A stretch of DNA of 64,000 nt from a virus: IMG/VR virus record IMGVR_UViG_3300030090_005562, positions 84,762 to 148,761 of that record; one strand, 5' to 3'. How positions within the stretch are numbered: position 1 is the stretch's first letter; the number at the start of each line of letters is the position of its first letter. The notes under the pieces are model-generated. The model was not told the origin of the DNA, searched no databases, and worked only from the letters and a program-made list of their open reading frames with translations. Both the position numbers and the translations under genes were made by a program. Below, one piece after another: positions 1 to 9,077 of the stretch.

Positions 1-1000
1 GGATTACTCTACGGTTGTCGAGAACGGCAAAGCCATGCTCAGCAAAACCATAGAATCCAGCTCTACGCTGACGATGGAGGTTCTCATCCTCGTAAACCTG
101 AACGTTTTCACGAACCGGACGCACAAACGAATCGTTTGAGCTGAGGTCCAATCCAACAAGAAGCTCAACATCAGAAGCCTGAAGACTTCCGCTGAGTTCA
201 TTCTTGAAGAAGTTCTGGTACTCTTGACCAACACCAAGCTCATCAATGTCTTGAATGTTGACAGAGAAAATACGATTGATGGTCGCTGCGCCATCTTCAG
301 CCGTGTAAATTTCACGACGAGTGATGTCGTCAACTTGGTCTACGCCCCAGTTACGAATATCTTCGATAGCTTCGGGCGAAACGTACAAGTCTGTCAATTT
401 GCCACGATTAATGCTGCTGGAGTTTCCACCACCATTACGTCTCATGACAGTCTTCAACAGAGACACGATTCTCTTCGTAAACTGACCAGCTGCTGCGTCA
501 GCGTCGTAAACCAAAATATTTCGGTCAACGCCAGCGGCAAGCAACGTGTGCCAAGCATCGTCATTAGTCTTCTTGACGAAGCTAGACTGTAAAACCTGAA
601 GCGCTCTACTGACGATATCCCAACGAGCGTCACGAGCGTAACGAAGCGTCCAGTCAATACTGGAAGCAATCTCGAAAGTAGGAATCATCACATAGTCACC
701 TTCCACATAACGCTCAGGAACACGACCATGATTAGGAACGCTGTAAGCAACGAAATCTTTTTCCGTGCCAGGAGCAAGAAAATCCAAAGGAAATTCTGGC
801 GTGGCGCCGGGTTCAAGATTGATAGTCTCAAAGATATTACCCGTAATATCTCCGCTCATCACGCCCTGACGCAGAGGCTGTTCAAGCGCAACAGCTAGCT
901 GATGCGTAGCCTCAAGCGAATCGGCTCGATTTGCAGAGCCGCTCTTCTTCAAAAGTGCGGTCATCTCTGGCGTAGGAGCGCTAATAATATTTCTACTCAT
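1..1000 (-). CDS. Major capsid protein (partial, C-terminus cut by window edge)
   Basis: The frame reads 333 codons from the ATG at 1000 to the left edge with no stop. A GGAG ribosome site lies ten bases upstream. The product looks like an HK97-fold major capsid protein: an N-terminal arm, an E-loop-like stretch with PEFPLDFLAPG near residue 70, and a long alpha/beta body. It is the last gene seen in the packaging-head operon, after protease-scaffold and decoration protein, which is the usual place for the capsid gene. The assignment rests on context and general sequence character, not on a diagnostic motif. Confidence 0.8.
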   Translation of the reverse strand, partial: MSRNIISAPTPEMTALLKKSGSANRADSLEATHQLAVALEQPLRQGVMSGDITGNIFETINLEPGATPEFPLDFLAPGTEKDFVAYSVPNHGRVPERYVEGDYVMIPTFEIASSIDWTLRYARDARWDIVSRALQVLQSSFVKKTNDDAWHTLLAAGVDRNILVYDADAAAGQFTKRIVSLLKTVMRRNGGGNSSSINRGKLTDLYVSPEAIEDIRNWGVDQVDDITRREIYTAEDGAATINRIFSVNIQDIDELGVGQEYQNFFKNELSGSLQASDVELLVGLDLSSNDSFVRPVRENVQVYEDENLHRQRRAGFYGFAEHGFAVLDNRRVI

Positions 1001-1010
1001 TTTAGTTCTC

Positions 1011-1526
1011 CTATCTATTTGGATAATAATTAGCATCTGCTTGCGGTAGGTTTACATAAACCTTTGCATAACCGTCTTCATCTTTCAAACTTCCGAACTC
1101 ACCAATGACTTTACCACCGGTGCGATTCTGACGATTCAACAACGGCGAGGAATTAGTATTAGTAATAAGTCCGCTAGGACCAACAAACGCTAAATCGCCT
1201 GCTGCGATAGTCACGCCTGGGTCAATCTGGTTTGTAGTAACCCAACCCTTACGAAGCAGAGTTACCTTGCCGCCTTTTTGCATCTCATTCTTGTGGAAAT
1301 TGATGTGCTGACGAGTCTGGTCGATGTTGACCATATCGTTGAGCAGGATTCCAACCGGAGTAAGACCCGACTGGGCGGCTGCATATGTAACCAACGCGGC
1401 TGATTGGTCAAGAGCAGCACCAGAACCTGCAGTGCTAAGAGTAACGCAACCGCCACGTTCAGCAACTTCATTCAAGAAGAAGTCTGTGGTGGTTTCGAAC
1501 TCGTATCGGTCGCCTTTAAGTGCCAT
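1011..1526 (-). CDS. Probable capsid decoration or cement protein
   Basis: This 171-residue protein lies between protease-scaffold and major capsid genes, the normal position of a head decoration protein. It is rich in glycine, threonine and short beta-prone segments such as VTIAAGDLAFVGPSGLI, and has no signal peptide or membrane helix. It starts with ATG 14 bases after the scaffold stop, with a GGAG site upstream. A head-tail adaptor is less likely because of its position before the capsid gene. Function is inferred from context and composition. Confidence 0.6.
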   Translation of the reverse strand: MALKGDRYEFETTTDFFLNEVAERGGCVTLSTAGSGAALDQSAALVTYAAAQSGLTPVGILLNDMVNIDQTRQHINFHKNEMQKGGKVTLLRKGWVTTNQIDPGVTIAAGDLAFVGPSGLITNTNSSPLLNRQNRTGGKVIGEFGSLKDEDGYAKVYVNLPQADANYYPNR

Positions 1527-1540
1527 AATTTATTTCTCCT

Positions 1541-2350
1541 TTACGACTCTTTTTTATTGCCAGTGCCACTTAAAACTTCGTTAAAGTATTGATTCAAGCT
1601 AGCCACAATTTGCTCGCTCTCCTCTTCATTGGTAGCGGCAAGTGCTGCTGCCTCTGCTTCTACTTCAACGTTATCTAAGATTTCTGCATCCTCTGCCTCT
1701 TCGGCAAACTCTGCATAATCTTCGGAATCAGCCTTTGCTTCCTTCTTCTCTGCCATTTTTTTATAATGGCTAGGTGCCTCGGCCTTTTTCTCATCGCCTT
1801 TGTGTCCAGCCTTCTTGTAATGCATGGGTGCATCAGCTTTCTTCTCCTCATCCTTCTTTTTATGCATGGGAGCTTCAGCCTTCTCTTTGTCTTCCTTCTT
1901 CTTCTTTTCATCTTTGTCATGAAAAGGAGCTTCGGAAAGCTTCAGAACAAGAGCGTCAAACTGCTCATCGGTAATACCAGCGAAAGTTTCAACCAAAGAT
2001 TCAGCTTCAGTTTTTTCTACGCCGCTATCAACAAGAGCGCTAATACGACTGGTTTTCAAGCTTTCAGCTTCAATAGCATCAAGCTTTTCTGTTAATTCAG
2101 AAATCATTTTGTCAGCTTCCGCTTTCGCGGTAGAAACCTCATCATAAGCCTTCTTAGACTCCGTGAGAGTTTCACTGACAGCTTCAATTTTGGAGCTAAG
2201 TTCAGAAATTTCCGCGTCTTTGCCAGCACATGCTGCCTCAAACTCGGAGATTTGAGCCTGCACCTTCTCTTCATCCAAAGCTTTAAGTCGAGCTTCAAGT
2301 GTTTCAACCTGAGCCTTCAAAGCTTGGACTTGCTCATTGTTATCTGACAT
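1541..2350 (-). CDS. Internal-start scaffolding protein (nested)
   Basis: The ATG at 2350 lies in frame inside the protease-scaffold gene and begins MSDNNEQVQ exactly where the coiled coil starts. It has a strong ribosome site (AAAGGAGA, 2358-2365) about seven bases upstream. The nested product would be 269 residues and would carry the coiled coil and the APxH-repeat tail but no protease domain. Nested scaffolds of this kind are established in lambdoid phages. Here it is an inference from start codon, ribosome site and domain border. Confidence 0.65.
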   Translation of the reverse strand: MSDNNEQVQALKAQVETLEARLKALDEEKVQAQISEFEAACAGKDAEISELSSKIEAVSETLTESKKAYDEVSTAKAEADKMISELTEKLDAIEAESLKTSRISALVDSGVEKTEAESLVETFAGITDEQFDALVLKLSEAPFHDKDEKKKKEDKEKAEAPMHKKKDEEKKADAPMHYKKAGHKGDEKKAEAPSHYKKMAEKKEAKADSEDYAEFAEEAEDAEILDNVEVEAEAAALAATNEEESEQIVASLNQYFNEVLSGTGNKKES

Positions 2351-3214
2351 TGAGCTTTCTCCTTTACTACTAGTAACTAGTGCATTGAAATTTGGTTGTG
2401 ACGTAGCCACACCTTTAAAAATCTCATTATCTTCTCGCTTGAAAATAATAGACTCAGGATTGCCTGGATTTTCAACCAACCCTTTTCCACTAAAAGTCAT
2501 ATTCCTCATAAGTCTGCCAACCCTGCTGCCTTCATATTCACCAGCTCCGCCATAAGAGCGAAGATGCTTGCTCAGGAAAGCTGTGTCTTCATTTCTGTTG
2601 ACAATAGTTTGCTCTCCGCTAGCAGTCATTAAAGCATAGTCGAAATTTGAAAATAAAGCCTCCATTGAAACAAACCACTTTCCTTCTAAAATTTCTTGCA
2701 AAAGAGCTTTGGTAGCTAAACTCAATTTTTCATCTTTACTAGATATGTGCTTATAAATAACAGCACTAGTCAAGATATGAAACTTATCTGGAAGTGAATC
2801 AACTTCTGACTCTTCTCTAACTAGCTCATAGTTGTCATCAACTACAGCATTCCCAGTTATATGTCCAATGATAACATTGGGGTCATGCCCTTTATTAAAG
2901 GGCTTGTCCTCAGCAGTGCTTCTCGCAGACCATGTTTCGTAACTGTCAAAAACATCATCATTTCTATTCCATCCTGTAGTTGCTAGTATGGAATATATAT
3001 ATTCTAAATCAAACTGCTGTTGATTAGCTGCTTTGGATTGGTAGAATGAATCTACATCTTTAATCTTTGTTTGTTCTAACGCAGCAGCTGAAATTATATT
3101 TTTATCAGTAAATATTGGACAATAAGCCGCAACGGACCTATTCTCATCAGCTTGTATGGCTTCGGATAATCCAGCCTCAGCCTCAGCTTTATATACCGGT
3201 ATTTCTCTGTACAT
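1541..3214 (-). CDS. Prohead protease fused to scaffolding protein
   Basis: The 557-residue product has two parts. Residues 1 to about 280 resemble prohead maturation proteases: a conserved His region (KGHDPNVIIGHI), the segment SMEALFSNFDYA, and VENPGNPES before the junction. Residues from 289 on are a scaffold: a long coiled coil of Glu, Lys and Ala, then a Lys-rich tail with four imperfect APxH repeats (about residues 427-495). An in-frame start with its own ribosome site at 2350 would give the scaffold alone, as with phage lambda C and Nu3. The gene lies between portal and decoration protein, and a late-type promoter motif lies just upstream. The exact catalytic residues were not assigned. 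Confidence 0.82.
   Translation of the reverse strand: MYREIPVYKAEAEAGLSEAIQADENRSVAAYCPIFTDKNIISAAALEQTKIKDVDSFYQSKAANQQQFDLEYIYSILATTGWNRNDDVFDSYETWSARSTAEDKPFNKGHDPNVIIGHITGNAVVDDNYELVREESEVDSLPDKFHILTSAVIYKHISSKDEKLSLATKALLQEILEGKWFVSMEALFSNFDYALMTASGEQTIVNRNEDTAFLSKHLRSYGGAGEYEGSRVGRLMRNMTFSGKGLVENPGNPESIIFKREDNEIFKGVATSQPNFNALVTSSKGESSMSDNNEQVQALKAQVETLEARLKALDEEKVQAQISEFEAACAGKDAEISELSSKIEAVSETLTESKKAYDEVSTAKAEADKMISELTEKLDAIEAESLKTSRISALVDSGVEKTEAESLVETFAGITDEQFDALVLKLSEAPFHDKDEKKKKEDKEKAEAPMHKKKDEEKKADAPMHYKKAGHKGDEKKAEAPSHYKKMAEKKEAKADSEDYAEFAEEAEDAEILDNVEVEAEAAALAATNEEESEQIVASLNQYFNEVLSGTGNKKES
2358..2365 (-). promoter_or_regulatory. Ribosome binding site inside a coding region
   Basis: AAAGGAGA is read on the minus strand immediately before an in-frame ATG within the protease-scaffold gene. 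A near-perfect anti-16S match at the correct spacing inside a reading frame suggests a real second start. Confidence 0.65.
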
Positions 3215-3250
3215 ATTTTATATATCTCTGTTTTCAAAGATGCTTACAAA

Positions 3251-3260
3251 TTTATACACC
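3251..3260 (-). promoter_or_regulatory. Late-type promoter motif before protease-scaffold
   Basis: GGTGTATAAA is read on the minus strand 37 bases upstream of the protease-scaffold start. There is no TTGACA-like box at the usual distance. The same motif recurs before several other structural or late genes in the window. Confidence 0.55.
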
Positions 3261-3281
3261 ATTTTTAAAAATAGGATAAAA

Positions 3282-5456
3282 TTAGACGCATAACGCATAG
3301 GCTGCAGCCTGTATACTTCTAATTTCCTCTAAGGAAGGCTGTCTTTTTACGTTCTTTACATGGTGCGAAAGAAGAGAATTGTAGCATTTAAGTATGTGGG
3401 ATGAAATCTGGGGATTACTAGAAACTGTGTCAGATACGGTCTTTTGGGTTATAGGCGAGTTTTTTGGAAGAGAACAAAGGACTTTAAATTTCACAGATTC
3501 AAATGATGTAGCCTGCTCCGCAGATAAACTCCTTAGGTTTTTCTTCCCGTAATGCTTTAATATTCCAGGGGATAGTATTGATGATATTGAGGACTGATGA
3601 CTTCTAGCCAAAGCCATATTGTTTAAGAACTCGCTAACATCACCCGCTATTGTGGCAGAGGTTCTTGGTTTAAAAGAACGGTCTCTAACTATAGATGGGT
3701 CATCTTTAGTGTTTTTAGGGCGACCTTCACCAGGGACGCCAATCTCCTTATCGTCTACTTGTGGATTTACGGTGTTCATAGGCTCTGCATTCTCAGGCTC
3801 GGCCTTTTCTTCAACTTCAATTCCAGCGTCATCTGGTTCTATGAGGCCTTTTGATAATGCTATTTTAACCAGTTCATGTATTTTGTCTTTCGAGTAAGGA
3901 CCAAGCTTTTCAACTCTTCTTCCAGAGTCTCTTTCTCTTTTCTCTCTTTTCTTTCTGCTGTTTTCTAATTCAGGTATCGCACCAAACATCTCTATAACCA
4001 TTTCTTCGCTAACTAAGTTTCTGTCTAGCAGTTGAATAAGCAATGCTTTTTCTGCCGCTTCGTCTTTTAAAATCATGTGGTCAAACTGAATTGACGGAGC
4101 TTTGCCCCATCCCATTGCTTTTGTAAGAAGCTCTAGCTCTTGTTGCCAAAATTTAGTGACTTGCTGTCTTCCATACTCAAGCCTCTGAACAAGCGTTTGT
4201 AAAGATATAAAATTATTAGTCGCCCCAGAAGACCTTGAAGAGCCTGTTAATGTAGGGGGAACACCAAGGCCGCTAAATATATTGTCAAGAATGGGCTCGT
4301 ATTTCGTAGAGCCAAGAAAGTTGTGTACGGATGTAGTAACCTCCTCAAAGCTCAATTCAGGACCCCATATTAAATCAAAAGCGCCTCCTCCAGGATTGCT
4401 AAGCAGAATGTCTGCGAGCTTTTGTATAGCGGCGTCTGTTGGAAGTATTCCCTTGTCTAGGTCTCCAAGCCTCCATACTCTAATCTGAGATATTGCGCCG
4501 TCTAGTGCGGCTAAATCTGCAAGCTTCATCTTTTCTAAAACTGATAGGTCGTCAAGAATTGACTCAAGCATTGGAGACGCCCAAGCGTCCCAATCGTCTT
4601 TTTTGTAGCTGTACGAACTAATTTTAGAATTGTCTAGAGGAAGAACATTAACCCCTTTTCTGACAGCCTCTACAAGCTCTGCTGGAAGTTTTTCAACAAG
4701 AGTTTTCTCCATTTCATTTTTAGGAGATGTAATCTTCATTCTAAGCCTACCTGTAATTTTTAATCCGTAGGCTTGTGTGCCAGCAAACTGCGCAAGCTCT
4801 CCTCCAGCAATTTCAAGGGTTAAAGGATTAAGGAAAGAATAACCGCATGGTATAACTCTTTTTCTTGGCTTGAGCGGTTCCTCTGGTGTATGAGTCGGCT
4901 CTAAAATTGTATCAGCCATCGCAAGTCGTCTTTCCTCAGTGATAGACATCTTAGCCATTTGTCTTTGCGATACAACCGTGCCAATTCTATATAAATAATT
5001 CAAAAATCTTTCTGTAACTCTAACACCATCTACTTTGTGATTGAACCATCTCTGCGCAAATCTTTGTATTCTTTTATTTTCGTGAGAGACCCTAACTCCT
5101 TGACATCCAAAGTCTGCCATTAAATCTATTACATTTCTAACAATACCAACTTTTTTGTAGGCTGTATTACAGGCGCCCATTATAGCTTTAGCCCTAGCGG
5201 GACGAGCCTCAGAGTCTCTGTATGCGTCATAGTCGCTTCTAGAAAACTCATTCCTTACAGATATATTTTTGCTAATATCTTCAAATCTATCCCTAGCGCC
5301 AGAGTTTCCAACAGCTTGATACAAATCCAGGGCTCTAGCATTATGCATGGCATTTGCTGCTTCTTCAGGATTATTTGGGTCAAAAGTGACAAACGCAACC
5401 CCATTGTTGCTTTCTGGAATTTTATTAGTTTTTATAGGGTCTTTTCGCTGAGCCAT
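3282..5456 (-). CDS. Portal protein
   Basis: This 724-residue protein lies directly after the large terminase and before the protease, the standard portal position. The N-terminal half carries the type of segment seen in large-phage portals (IVRNVIDLMADFGCQGV) followed by basic and aromatic stretches of the wing. The middle has VLEKMKLADLAALDGAISQ, typical of the stem and clip region. Residues beyond about 590 are a Ser-rich extension with no recognised domain. The portal forms the dodecameric ring for DNA entry and tail attachment. The start has only a weak purine-rich ribosome site. Confidence 0.85.
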   Translation of the reverse strand: MAQRKDPIKTNKIPESNNGVAFVTFDPNNPEEAANAMHNARALDLYQAVGNSGARDRFEDISKNISVRNEFSRSDYDAYRDSEARPARAKAIMGACNTAYKKVGIVRNVIDLMADFGCQGVRVSHENKRIQRFAQRWFNHKVDGVRVTERFLNYLYRIGTVVSQRQMAKMSITEERRLAMADTILEPTHTPEEPLKPRKRVIPCGYSFLNPLTLEIAGGELAQFAGTQAYGLKITGRLRMKITSPKNEMEKTLVEKLPAELVEAVRKGVNVLPLDNSKISSYSYKKDDWDAWASPMLESILDDLSVLEKMKLADLAALDGAISQIRVWRLGDLDKGILPTDAAIQKLADILLSNPGGGAFDLIWGPELSFEEVTTSVHNFLGSTKYEPILDNIFSGLGVPPTLTGSSRSSGATNNFISLQTLVQRLEYGRQQVTKFWQQELELLTKAMGWGKAPSIQFDHMILKDEAAEKALLIQLLDRNLVSEEMVIEMFGAIPELENSRKKREKRERDSGRRVEKLGPYSKDKIHELVKIALSKGLIEPDDAGIEVEEKAEPENAEPMNTVNPQVDDKEIGVPGEGRPKNTKDDPSIVRDRSFKPRTSATIAGDVSEFLNNMALARSHQSSISSILSPGILKHYGKKNLRSLSAEQATSFESVKFKVLCSLPKNSPITQKTVSDTVSSNPQISSHILKCYNSLLSHHVKNVKRQPSLEEIRSIQAAAYALCV

Positions 5457-5506
5457 TTTTATGTTCTTTCATTAGTATTGGTATTTGATTGGTAATACTA
5501 TTGTAT

Positions 5507-5516
5507 GTTATACACC
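5507..5516 (-). promoter_or_regulatory. Late-type promoter motif before portal
   Basis: GGTGTATAAC is read on the minus strand in the terminase-portal gap, about 50 bases before the portal ATG. It matches the GGTGTATA family and lacks a -35 box. Confidence 0.5.
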
Positions 5517-5517
5517 A

Positions 5518-7563
5518 TTATTTTCTTCTTACCCCAATCCCGTATATCCCAGACATTTTTTTAATTAAATGCTCTGGTCCTGTATAAAGTTGCCCCTTTT
5601 TTGCGCCTCTGTCTTGATTCGCATACCCTCCGACAAACTTGTGTTCTTGGCCAGAAAGCTGGTTATGTAAAGTATGCGCAACCTCATTTGCCATGAGCAG
5701 TGACGAGTATCTATCTTTTCGGAGCCTTCCCTTTTTCCCTCCGGCCTCTACAGTCTGAGGGGTGTCCCATTTATCTCTACCGGTTGAGGTTTGAGTGTGT
5801 TCTATAGTCGCCAATTCGTCTTTCAAAGATTCTATTTCCATAACGCAATCTTCTAGAGTATCATAATGCCTGTTAGATAATTTGTCTTGGATTATTGCTT
5901 CTGAAAGCAGAACGGTATCAAATTTAGGGAATAGTAAACAGTTCGTTTCAAAGTCTTTTCTTAAATTGTGGTTTGCTTTAAATGTAAACTCAGATTTAGC
6001 AAATTGAATCATGTGCAATATGTGCAAACCAGCTTCGCCATCTGTAGGTTTATTTGAAGATTCCCAGTAAAAACCGTCTTTTTCATCATGCTTTACATAT
6101 GGCCAAAGAGGCTGTTCTCCGTCTTTCAGAAGATTCTTGTCGTGCAAAGCTTCCATGATTGCTATTCCGCCGCCCTGAGCATCAATGGCTATGTTATTTG
6201 TTGGAAATACTTTGGTTAAATCTAGTATTTTTCGAGCGCAGTAATTATAAAAACTTTCAAGCGTAGAGTCTTTTTTAGTTTTTATTCTTTCTCTCATCAC
6301 CTGTCGGCTGCAAGTCCAGACGTAAACTATTCTTCTGTGTGATTCATTTTGTTCTAGGATAACTATAGAAAAATTATCTGTTTCTGATGCGGGGTCAACA
6401 CCATATATGTATTTTTTATTTGGATTGCCCGTAAGCATGGCGTCAAATTGAACCTCATCTCCTGACGGTAAAGCTACCACTTCGTTTGTTACACATCTTT
6501 CTATTAGGCTTCTCTTAAAGAAACCCTCCGAGTCTTTTGCAAAACATGCCTCATATTCCATTTCATACCTTGATGAATGTAGCATAGCTTTGGCTTGTGC
6601 TAATTGAGATTTATCCATAAACCCATCAGGCAATAATCCTTCGGGTATTCTCATAACTGAGTATTGTTTCCAGTCAAAGCCATCTGGTATTTGACCTTTA
6701 AATACCTTTTCTTCTAAATATTTCTCGTCTCCCCTGCTTTTGACTATTTCCCTTTGTCTTGTGAAATATTCATAAAAATGATTAAAAGCATAATATGCAG
6801 TTCCAGCTATAATAGTTTGGTTTCCAAAGCCCATTTCATCTTCAATTTCTTCGGCCTGAGAATACATACCTAATTCTTTAAGCTTTTGTATTTGAGCGTA
6901 TTCCTTTACTCTGTCTGCTGGATTTGCTGACACCGCACCAAAACCCTTAATAACAACTTCAAAAATTTCCTGCGGAATAGATGCAAATTCGTCAGCTATA
7001 ATATAGTTTGCGCGAAGACCACGAATCTTAGAGCCATCACCAAGAGGTATTGCAATTATTTCGCTTTTTCCAACGTAAAATGTACATCGGTCTATATCTC
7101 TCTTTGGGCCCTGGCCTTTGCCCGCACCAACCATATTTGCAAATACAGGAGAATTTTTATAAAATGTCTCCATGTATTCAAACAAAAGTTTTGACTGCCT
7201 GAAAGCCGCACCAATTACGATAATTTTACAGCCTTGCATAAAAAACGCTCTAAGTAAAGAGTACAGCGCAAGAATCCAAGTTTTACCTGCTCCGCGAGTG
7301 GCTATTAACATTGGGAATTTTCTATTCCATAGCTCTTCAAGTATACACAATTGAAATGGTAAAAGGTCAACATTAAGTAGATATTTGCATGTGAACCAAA
7401 AGTTTTCTGGCTTAGACATGAAGTCTAAGTATTCCATGATAGGGTTATCATAGTCATGCTCTGGATTAATGAGTTTATTTTTAACATTGACGTTTTGAAC
7501 ATCGCCAAGGTTTAAATGCGCATGTCTTAAAAGATTTTCTATGTGTTCTTTACTTGTGTCCAT
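5518..7563 (-). CDS. Terminase large subunit (packaging ATPase-nuclease)
   Basis: The product cuts concatemeric DNA and pumps it into the prohead. The ATPase domain shows Walker A RGAGKT at about residue 90 and Walker B IIADEF at about 190. The C-terminal RNase H-like nuclease shows a first acidic strand YIYGVDPASE near residue 390 and NIAIDAQGGG further on. I chose ATG 7563 (681 residues) because GGAG precedes it. A longer frame starting at 7629 would overlap the upstream nuclease gene by 80 bases, whereas the chosen start overlaps it by only 14. Confidence 0.93.
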   Translation of the reverse strand: MDTSKEHIENLLRHAHLNLGDVQNVNVKNKLINPEHDYDNPIMEYLDFMSKPENFWFTCKYLLNVDLLPFQLCILEELWNRKFPMLIATRGAGKTWILALYSLLRAFFMQGCKIIVIGAAFRQSKLLFEYMETFYKNSPVFANMVGAGKGQGPKRDIDRCTFYVGKSEIIAIPLGDGSKIRGLRANYIIADEFASIPQEIFEVVIKGFGAVSANPADRVKEYAQIQKLKELGMYSQAEEIEDEMGFGNQTIIAGTAYYAFNHFYEYFTRQREIVKSRGDEKYLEEKVFKGQIPDGFDWKQYSVMRIPEGLLPDGFMDKSQLAQAKAMLHSSRYEMEYEACFAKDSEGFFKRSLIERCVTNEVVALPSGDEVQFDAMLTGNPNKKYIYGVDPASETDNFSIVILEQNESHRRIVYVWTCSRQVMRERIKTKKDSTLESFYNYCARKILDLTKVFPTNNIAIDAQGGGIAIMEALHDKNLLKDGEQPLWPYVKHDEKDGFYWESSNKPTDGEAGLHILHMIQFAKSEFTFKANHNLRKDFETNCLLFPKFDTVLLSEAIIQDKLSNRHYDTLEDCVMEIESLKDELATIEHTQTSTGRDKWDTPQTVEAGGKKGRLRKDRYSSLLMANEVAHTLHNQLSGQEHKFVGGYANQDRGAKKGQLYTGPEHLIKKMSGIYGIGVRRK

Positions 7564-8038
7564 ATTTTTGTTGAGACTCCATAAACCTCTTAAATATACT
7601 AGAACAAACTTCTTTAGCGTACTTGCCACAAAAGATAAATGGAACGTCGTATTTCTTTTGAAATTCTAGTATTCTCTTTAGGAAGAATGGTCCTCTCACT
7701 TTCATGTATTTTCTCTTATAGGCGGGTATTTTACTTCCTTTAGGAAATTCAACCACATCTTTCATTTCAAACTCTAACAATACATATCTCCATGGAAACT
7801 CTATCATTCTCTCAAGCTCTCTCTCAAACCTTGGTTGTGTTATGTTTGTTGCTAGCTCTGATACATTTCCTTTTCTCTCTATACATATATGATTTTCGTA
7901 TCCGTATAAAGTATAATCCCCAGTCTTTATGGTTTGCTCCTCTGTTCCGGCGCAATATCCAGACTGTGCAAATTCCCAGCCGTCTTTTTCTCTGGTATCC
8001 CTATAAACTAAATAAGGGTCGTATTTTTCTTTGGACAT
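7550..8038 (-). CDS. ERCC4/XPF-type nuclease domain protein
   Basis: This is a 162-residue protein with the XPF/ERCC4 nuclease pattern: DTREK near residue 15, GDY at about 41, and the ERK signature in CIERKGNVSEL at about 52-62, followed by F/R-rich helices. This family cuts branched or structured DNA. The gene lies between the sugar dehydratase (31-base overlap) and the large terminase (14-base overlap), so it is translationally coupled to packaging genes. It may resolve replication branches ahead of packaging, but that role is inferred. Confidence 0.75.
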   Translation of the reverse strand: MSKEKYDPYLVYRDTREKDGWEFAQSGYCAGTEEQTIKTGDYTLYGYENHICIERKGNVSELATNITQPRFERELERMIEFPWRYVLLEFEMKDVVEFPKGSKIPAYKRKYMKVRGPFFLKRILEFQKKYDVPFIFCGKYAKEVCSSIFKRFMESQQKYGHK

Positions 8039-9075
8039 GATTCGTTTATGTCATGCTCTACCATTCTTTTAACCATTTCATTGAAGGGAGTTTCTACAGT
8101 CCATCCAATCTCATTTTTTGCCTTATTGGCGTCTCCATGTAAAAACTCTACCTCCGCAGGTCTATAAAATTTGGGGTCAACAACTACTAAGTTTTCCCAT
8201 TCTTTTATGCCTATAAAGTCAAAAGCTATTCTAACAAAATCCCTAACGGTTCTGCTAGTTCCGGTAGCTATAACATAATCCTCTGCTTGTTCTTGTTGTA
8301 ACATCATCCACATCGCCTTAACGTAATCAGGCGCATAGCCCCAATCTCTGGCCGCATCCAAATTTCCTAATCGCAGTTTTGGAAAGCTTTCCTCTGGGTT
8401 CATTACAGAAAGTATGTTGTCTGGGTCAGAGACTGCATCGAATGGCTTGTTCTCGCTAGCCATCCAGTTTCTAAATTCAGCTACCCATTTCGTAATCTTT
8501 CTGCTCACAAACTTCTCTCCTCTTCTCTCGCTCTCATGATTGAATAAAATACCACTGCAAGCATACATTCCATAAGCCTCTCTGTAGATTCTTACTTTGT
8601 GGTGTGAAGCAAGTTTTGCTATGGCGTATGGAGACTGAGGCTCAAATGGCGTGCTTTCTCTTTGATAGCCATCTGGGTCAACAGAGCTTCCAAACATTTC
8701 AGATGTGCTTGCCTGATAAAATTTAGCCTTAAAAGAGTGTCTTCTGACTGACTCAAGTATATTTAGTGGGCCTTCAGCGTCAACCCTCCATGTATGTAGA
8801 GGCTCATTGAACGATGTCGCAACATGAGACTGAGCCGCAAGATTGTAAACTTCGTCAGGCTGAAAGTCATTGATAATCGAAGAAACACTGATAAAATCAG
8901 TCACATCGCCTTCGACTAGGCTAAAACCATCATTTTGTTCTAGGTGTCGTAATCTTCCTGTGTTGTCTATGCTTGCTCTGCGAATAACGCCTAAAACTTT
9001 GTATCCTTTTTCTAAAAGAAGTTCGGATAGGTAAGAGCCGTCTTGTCCTGTAACCCCAAATATAATAGCTTTCAT
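8008..9075 (-). CDS. gmd: GDP-mannose 4,6-dehydratase
   Basis: This short-chain dehydrogenase/reductase converts GDP-mannose to GDP-4-keto-6-deoxymannose, the precursor of GDP-fucose and GDP-rhamnose. The 355 residues match the family length. Visible motifs are the NAD(P)-binding GVTGQDGSYL at residues 7-16, NLAAQSHV near 80, the catalytic STSEMFG near 122 and the YxxxK pair in SPYAIAK near 150. It is embedded in the packaging operon, which is unusual. It probably supplies an activated sugar to the phage glycosyltransferases elsewhere in the window. Confidence 0.93.
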   Translation of the reverse strand: MKAIIFGVTGQDGSYLSELLLEKGYKVLGVIRRASIDNTGRLRHLEQNDGFSLVEGDVTDFISVSSIINDFQPDEVYNLAAQSHVATSFNEPLHTWRVDAEGPLNILESVRRHSFKAKFYQASTSEMFGSSVDPDGYQRESTPFEPQSPYAIAKLASHHKVRIYREAYGMYACSGILFNHESERRGEKFVSRKITKWVAEFRNWMASENKPFDAVSDPDNILSVMNPEESFPKLRLGNLDAARDWGYAPDYVKAMWMMLQQEQAEDYVIATGTSRTVRDFVRIAFDFIGIKEWENLVVVDPKFYRPAEVEFLHGDANKAKNEIGWTVETPFNEMVKRMVEHDINESCPKKNTTLI

Positions 9076-9077
9076 TG

